DNA from: DATFTE01 sp963840665
GTDB taxonomy: Bacteria; Acidobacteriota; Terriglobia; Terriglobales; Acidobacteriaceae
NCBI GenBank assembly: GCA_963840665.1
Contig: CAWIZO010000006.1
Location: forward strand, 744,001-808,000
Reading direction: 5' to 3'
DNA length: 64,000 bases
The notes beneath the pieces are model-generated. The model made no database searches. It was not told the origin of the DNA and was given only the letters and a program-made list of their open reading frames with translations. Positions 59,815-64,000 of this stretch are shown piece after piece; the first letter of the stretch is position 1, and the number at the start of each line of letters is the position of its first letter. The translations under genes were made by a program, and so were the position numbers.

Positions 59815-60627
59815 ATGGATGTTCCCGCCATCTCCACTGAACGACTCACCCGCTGTTTCGGCGAATTGGTGGCGGTCAAAGACATCAATCTGACAGTCGC
59901 TCCCGGCCAATTCTTTGGATTTCTCGGCCCCAACGGGGCAGGGAAGTCGACCACCATCAAAATGTTGACAGGGTTGCTTGCGCCTACATCCGGTTCTATC
60001 CACGTTCTGGGCGTTGATCTCATCTCCAATCCGGTAGAGGTTAAACGCCAAATCGGCGTGGTGCCGGAAGGCATGGCGCTGTTCGGACGCCTCACCGGCG
60101 CCGAGTATCTGAACTTCGCCGGAAGAATGTACGGGCTCGATCGCGAGATGGCGGCCAGCCGCGCGGGAGAGTTGCTGGAATTCATGGATCTCGCCAGTCA
60201 GCCGAAGACGCTTGTGACCGACTATTCTCACGGCATGCAAAAGAAGTTGGCTCTGGCAGCGGCCGTAATTCATGGGCCGAAAGTGCTATTTCTCGACGAG
60301 CCCTTCGAAGGCGTGGATGCCATCGCGGCGGGCACTCTTAAGACGATGCTGCAGCGGATGATCGCCCGTGGAGCCACTATCTTCCTGACCTCGCACGTGC
60401 TCGAAATTGTCGAACGCCTCTGCAGCCATGTCGCCATCATCGATCATGGACAACTCGTAGCCCAAGGTTCGCTCGACGAACTGCGGGCGGGCGTGCAGGC
60501 CCAGTCTCTCTCCGATCCAACATTGGCGCGCGTCTCAACGGAAGAGAAGCTCACCCTCGAGCAGATCTTTCTGCGTACCGTTGGCGGCGAACGCCCTGCC
60601 GATCAGGAACTGTCATGGCTAGGTTGA
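59815..60627 (+). CDS. ABC transporter ATP-binding protein (ABC-2 exporter type)
   Basis: This 270-residue ATPase has Walker A GPNGAGKST, a Q-loop region near GVVPEGMALF, signature YSHGMQKKLALAAA (instead of LSGGQ, common in this subfamily), Walker B VLFLDEPFEGVD and H-loop TSHVLE. It energises the permease encoded immediately downstream, whose start overlaps it by 13 bases. The substrate is unknown. Confidence 0.94.
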   Translation: MDVPAISTERLTRCFGELVAVKDINLTVAPGQFFGFLGPNGAGKSTTIKMLTGLLAPTSGSIHVLGVDLISNPVEVKRQIGVVPEGMALFGRLTGAEYLNFAGRMYGLDREMAASRAGELLEFMDLASQPKTLVTDYSHGMQKKLALAAAVIHGPKVLFLDEPFEGVDAIAAGTLKTMLQRMIARGATIFLTSHVLEIVERLCSHVAIIDHGQLVAQGSLDELRAGVQAQSLSDPTLARVSTEEKLTLEQIFLRTVGGERPADQELSWLG

Positions 60628-61259
60628 CCATGACCAAAGGACAACTCGCAGCCATCGCTCGCCTGCGCTGGCAGATCTTCGTCCACTCCTTGCGGACGAC
60701 CCGGGGCACCGCCGAACTTGTATCGCGCATATTCGTAGGCCTGCTGGTCACCGGCGCCGGTGTCGGAGGCGCGATAGCCTTAGGCGCTGCCGCCTGGAGC
60801 TTCTTTACTCAGGAGTCTCCTGAGTGGCTCGCTCTCCGGCTCTGGTTTATTTTTGTGTTTTGGCAATTCTTCCCAGTAATGGCAACCGCTTTCACGGAGA
60901 GCACCGACTCCTCCGTGTTTCTGAGATTTCCTCTCGGTTATCGCGCGTATTTTCTGGTCATCCTTGCCTTTGGCGCGTTCGATATCGCAACCGCGTTAGG
61001 GAGCCTTTGGCTGCTTGGCATCTTTTGCGGCCTCTCGATTGCGGAGCCACGATCCGTCCCGTGGATCGCCCTGGTCTTGGCCGCATTTGCTCTGATCAAT
61101 ATCGTTCTTGCCCGAACAGTTTTCTCCTGGATTGAACGCTGGTTGGCTCAGCGGCGAACGCGGGAGATCTTCGGAATCTTGTTTTTTCTCATAATTATCG
61201 GCTTTCAGTTGATTGGACCACTGATCAACCGGTACGGAGAAAACTCCGCCCTGAAGTAA
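60615..61259 (+). CDS. ABC exporter permease, N-terminal part (possibly split by a frameshift)
   Basis: This 214-residue membrane protein has four to five hydrophobic helices (IFVGLLVTGAGVGGAIALGAA; LWFIFVFWQFFPVMATAF; YFLVILAFGAFDIATAL; WIALVLAAFALINIVLA; IFGILFFLIIIGFQLIGPLI). It ends with RYGENSALK at a stop overlapping the next ATG (TAATG). As I recall, related acidobacterial permeases are single proteins of about 550 residues covering both pieces. A one-base slip near 61250 would join the frames as NSALRPEVMRFGHQL. Translational coupling of two genuine half-proteins is the alternative. ATG 60630 is another possible start. Confidence 0.75.
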   Translation: MARLTMTKGQLAAIARLRWQIFVHSLRTTRGTAELVSRIFVGLLVTGAGVGGAIALGAAAWSFFTQESPEWLALRLWFIFVFWQFFPVMATAFTESTDSSVFLRFPLGYRAYFLVILAFGAFDIATALGSLWLLGIFCGLSIAEPRSVPWIALVLAAFALINIVLARTVFSWIERWLAQRRTREIFGILFFLIIIGFQLIGPLINRYGENSALK

Positions 61260-62260
61260 TGCGCTTTGGCCATCAACTTTCTCCATTGCAGCATACCCTG
61301 CCACCTGGATTGGCCGCAGACGCGATCATTAACGCTCATCGGAATGTCGGTCGGTCCGTAATCTCGCTTGCCCTGCTCGGTGTTTACGGCGCCTGCTTTC
61401 TTTGGCTGTTGAACTTGAGGTTGCGTGCCCAATACCGGGGAGAAAATCTCAGCGAGACCACCGCCCGCGCCAAACGTCAAACCGGAAAGCAGACCGTTCG
61501 TTTGGGATGGAATCTCCCGGGATTCGCTCCGGGAACCGCTGCAATGTTCGAGAAAGAGTTGCTCTACCTTTCGCGCAGCGGCCCTATGCTTTTTACGTTG
61601 ATCATGCCGATGGTGATGCTCGCAGTATTTCGCTTCGGAGGCACAGGCGATAGGAGCGGCGGCCTTCTCATGCGCGCCCCGAGCTTCGCATTCCCCACCG
61701 GGGCCGCCTACGCTTTGTTAGTGCTCACCAACCTTGTGTACAACAATTTCGGAGCAGACGGCGGTGGCGTTCAGTTCCTGTTTGCACTGCCCGTGCGCTT
61801 CCGGCAAATCGTGTTCGCGAAAAATCTGGCGCACTTCACGGTTCTTGCCATCGAACTGTTCCTGGTTGGAGCGGCCGTCTCCTTCCTGTACAAACCCCCA
61901 ACGCTCGATATCGTCACCGCGACTCTCGCAGCCATACTGTTCGCTATCCCGGTGAATTTCTCCGCCGGAAATCTTCTGTCCATTTATTCGCCAAAACGAA
62001 TCGAATACGCGACTTTCGGACGACAACGCGCCTCGCAGACCACAATCCTGCTCAGTTTCGTGGTCCAGATCGCGGTTTTTGGCACTGGCGTCCTGGTATT
62101 TGTTTTCGTTCCGCAATACAACGGCTATTGGCCAGCAGCTTTTACTTTTCTGGCGCTAGCAATTATGACTTGGACGGGCTATTGGATCTTATTGCGACGC
62201 ATAGATGGGATGGCCCTCAGCCGCCGTGAAACCATGATCTCCGAATTGTGCCGGGCTTGA
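61259..62260 (+). CDS. ABC exporter permease, C-terminal part
   Basis: This 333-residue piece continues the permease with SPLQHTLPPGLAADAI at its start, an ABC-2-type cytoplasmic segment (RLRAQYRGENLSETTARAKR, then PGFAPGTAAMFEKELLYLSRSG) and about six helices. The loop NNFGADGGGVQFLFALPVRF is typical of ABC-2 permeases. The start codon overlaps the previous stop by one base. It is the last gene before the tRNA. Confidence 0.78.
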   Translation: MRFGHQLSPLQHTLPPGLAADAIINAHRNVGRSVISLALLGVYGACFLWLLNLRLRAQYRGENLSETTARAKRQTGKQTVRLGWNLPGFAPGTAAMFEKELLYLSRSGPMLFTLIMPMVMLAVFRFGGTGDRSGGLLMRAPSFAFPTGAAYALLVLTNLVYNNFGADGGGVQFLFALPVRFRQIVFAKNLAHFTVLAIELFLVGAAVSFLYKPPTLDIVTATLAAILFAIPVNFSAGNLLSIYSPKRIEYATFGRQRASQTTILLSFVVQIAVFGTGVLVFVFVPQYNGYWPAAFTFLALAIMTWTGYWILLRRIDGMALSRRETMISELCRA

Positions 62261-62319
62261 CGCCGCTTTCTGCGCTCAGTCTTGACGTCAAGAAGTGATA
62301 AACTAATCCCCTGCCCGCC

Positions 62320-62413
<94 letters not shown>

Positions 62414-62453
62414 GTCCTTTGCAGCTTCAGCACTTGCAGGCCCTCCAGTGAGT

Positions 62454-63647
62454 TTAGTTCAGCCTTCCCGAGCCAGTGGTCTGGCCGTTTTCGAGAACAG
62501 GTTGAGAACAGTCCATAGAGGCGGCCAGTTTCCGCATCGCCGCGTCGCGTTCCTCGCCTCCTGGCAGGATGTAGGACGCTCGCGTAGTTGCAACGTCGGA
62601 ATGCCGAAGCACCCGCTGGGTCACGCCGTCATCAACTCCGAGCTTGTTGAGCGCTGTGGCCAGCCCTCTGCGGAATCCATGCCAGCCATACCAGGGTAGC
62701 TTCGCCTTCTTCAGCAAGGGCCTGATAGTCCTCCAAGCGAGTGCGTCGAGCGAAAGTGGGTTCCCAGCTCCGTTCTGAAACATCCAACCCGAAGCCGGAT
62801 TCCCGCAGACTCGGCGCCACCGGTCGAGCGCTTCAGCCAGCGCAGGAATAACAGGGACGGCATCCTGCGAAGCGTCGGTCTTGGGTTCGGTCACGTGACC
62901 TCGCCAAACCGATTGCCTGACCTCTCAGCGCCCAACTCGTCTTCGCAAGCGCCTGGTCTGTAGCACTCCCATCGAAGCGCCGCGATCTCTCCCTTCCCTC
63001 AACGCAGCGTAAAACGCGACGGCAACAATCGTGGCGCAGCGATCGTCGAGCAATGGAAGGATCGCTTTGACCTCCGATTGGTTGTACCGCGGTTCGTCTT
63101 TCTTCGACTGAGCCCGGGGAAGCTGCGCTTCTCGCGCTGGATTCTGCGGGCCAGCCAAGTCTCGCTGGATTGCCAACCGAAATATTCCGCTGAGCAGGTG
63201 TTTCAGTCGGGCCAGCGTTCGCGAAAAGACCGAGAACGTGCGACGCGTATCCTCGATCACTACCTGGATGTGGCTTGTGCGCACATCGCGAAGCCAAAGA
63301 CCAGGCAATTGACTTCCCGAGATGTAGCGATCCCAGAGCAACCGGTACGAATAGCTCACGCTTGGCTTGAGTCCAACCTTCACGTGATCCATGTAATCGT
63401 CATCGAAGAACTCTCCCAGACGCATCGATCGCAGGGGCGAGCTTCGCGCGCCTCTGAGACGACGGATCTCTTCGGCTGCAGCGTCGAGAACTTCGCGCGG
63501 CGGAGTTTTGGAATGGCCTTCGCAACGCGCGACCTTGATCGCCCGCTGCACCGTGCGCGGCTCTCCGTTTTCGAGCACAGTCACGCGCGGCCGGATCACC
63601 CAGAACGATCCGACTCGCGTGATCGGAACTGCGTTTCTTTTTTTCAA
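62454..63647 (-). pseudogene. Tyrosine recombinase/integrase, broken by two frameshifts
   Basis: The first frame (63647-62925) gives an N-terminal and core-binding region (SVSYSYRLLWDRYISGSQLPG) and reaches the first catalytic Arg in FYAALREG. Here the frame is lost: one extra base near 62987-62996, after which EIAALRWECYRPG would continue in another frame. A second break lies near 62898. The last frame (to 62454) carries the remaining catalytic residues: HGFRRGLATAL (HxxR), LRHSDVATTR and Tyr in ASYILPG. TTG 63647 has AAGGAGA upstream. The gene's 3' end faces the tRNA-Ser, the usual geometry of tRNA-integrated elements. Confidence 0.85.
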
Positions 63648-63771
63648 GTCAACTCTCCTTGCAGGGCAGTTGCCCTGTGGCCCGAAACTCTAGCAAATCG
63701 CCGAACTGCCCGCTCGATTTTTTTCGCCGATGGACCGAGCTTCCAATTCGGCGGATGTCCTTCCCGCATCC

Positions 63772-64000
63772 TCACGGCGCGCGCCAAGAGGGTTGGCCCT
63801 TTTCGTTGAAAATAGTGATTTCCGGAATGGGCGCAAGTTGCAGGCCAGAAACAGCCGCCCCGCCGACTTCAATCACTACCCGTCCTCGTTTATCGGTAAA
63901 GTAGAGGCCAGTGTTGCCGAAATGTCCGAGCGGGAGCTTTCCTGGTAATGCTTTATCGATGACTGAAATACCAACAGGACTAAGTTCTGTCACCTTCTCT
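63772..64000 (-). CDS. Unrecognised small protein, partial (runs off the window)
   Basis: An open frame enters from beyond the right edge and ends at 63772; at least 76 codons are visible. It includes VGISVIDKALPGKLPLGHFG, LYFTDKRGRVVIEVGGAAVS and PEITIFNEKGQPSWRAP. I recognise no family. It may start at GTG 63993 or further right. The 124 bp between it and the integrase contain only the integrase ribosome site that I can identify. It probably belongs to the integrated element. Confidence 0.35.
   Translation of the reverse strand, partial: EKVTELSPVGISVIDKALPGKLPLGHFGNTGLYFTDKRGRVVIEVGGAAVSGLQLAPIPEITIFNEKGQPSWRAP

Noticed and set aside
62282..62309. Promoter TTGACG plus TAATCC before tRNA-Ser
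   Set aside because: The -10 part is poor at the right spacing and the TTGACGTCAA word is itself a palindrome, so the match may be chance.

Overview
The window looks like chromosomal DNA of a soil acidobacterium (class Terriglobia, Koribacter/Sulfotelmatobacter-like). This is an inference from gene families and recurring gene pairs, such as the small STAS-like protein plus sigma-like protein in front of an RND pump, and acidobacterial-type S41, DUF1570 and M49-like proteins. No rRNA is present to confirm it. Coding density is high and GC is moderate to high.

Layout. (1) 1-9400: a GAF-GAF-AAA+ sigma-54 activator, then a 490-bp regulatory gap with a repeated 16-bp palindrome and a -24/-12 promoter, then a STAS-like gene, a sigma-like gene and an RND tripartite efflux system (adaptor, pump, outer-membrane channel). 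(2) 9348-26558: a hydrogen-metabolism locus with two [NiFe] hydrogenases. One is a membrane-bound HybOABC-type (group 1) uptake enzyme with its own protease, read leftward. The other is an NAD(H)-linked HoxEFUYH (group 3d) enzyme with HoxW, read rightward. Maturation genes hypC and hypDEAB lie between them; hypF is not in the window. A BON protein, a 2OG-Fe(II) oxygenase and a PhoU protein are interleaved. Four copies of GTGA-N6-TCAC, one before each hydrogenase-related transcription unit, suggest control of the whole locus by one CRP/FNR-family factor. (3) 26689-33551: signalling and envelope genes: a receiver-TonB fusion, a histidine kinase/OmpR regulator pair, an ECF sigma factor beside a LolA/RseB-fold protein, and an S41 protease homologue that has lost both catalytic residues. 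(4) 33649-47623: a class A PBP, an aminotransferase, a PASTA protein, the aroC-def-fmt-rsmB operon, a NarL-type two-component pair, a HAD hydrolase, a glycine-zipper lipoprotein, a YhaM-like HD protein and a SurA-like chaperone. (5) 47762-54339: three large metallopeptidase-like proteins and a PP2C-type phosphatase. (6) 54525-59776: a motility/signalling-like cluster (receiver, HDOD, CheR, a receiver-winged-helix-MotB fusion, GGDEF). (7) 59815-62260: an ABC exporter. (8) 62320-64000: tRNA-Ser(GCU) followed by a broken tyrosine recombinase, probably the left edge of an integrated element that continues past the window.

Three otherwise well-conserved genes (hydrogenase large subunit, 2OG oxygenase, ABC permease) are each interrupted by a one-base frame change, and the integrase by two. 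Either the sequence carries indel errors or several genes are decaying; raw reads would decide. Functional statements rest on motifs and family knowledge read by eye; no database search was run.
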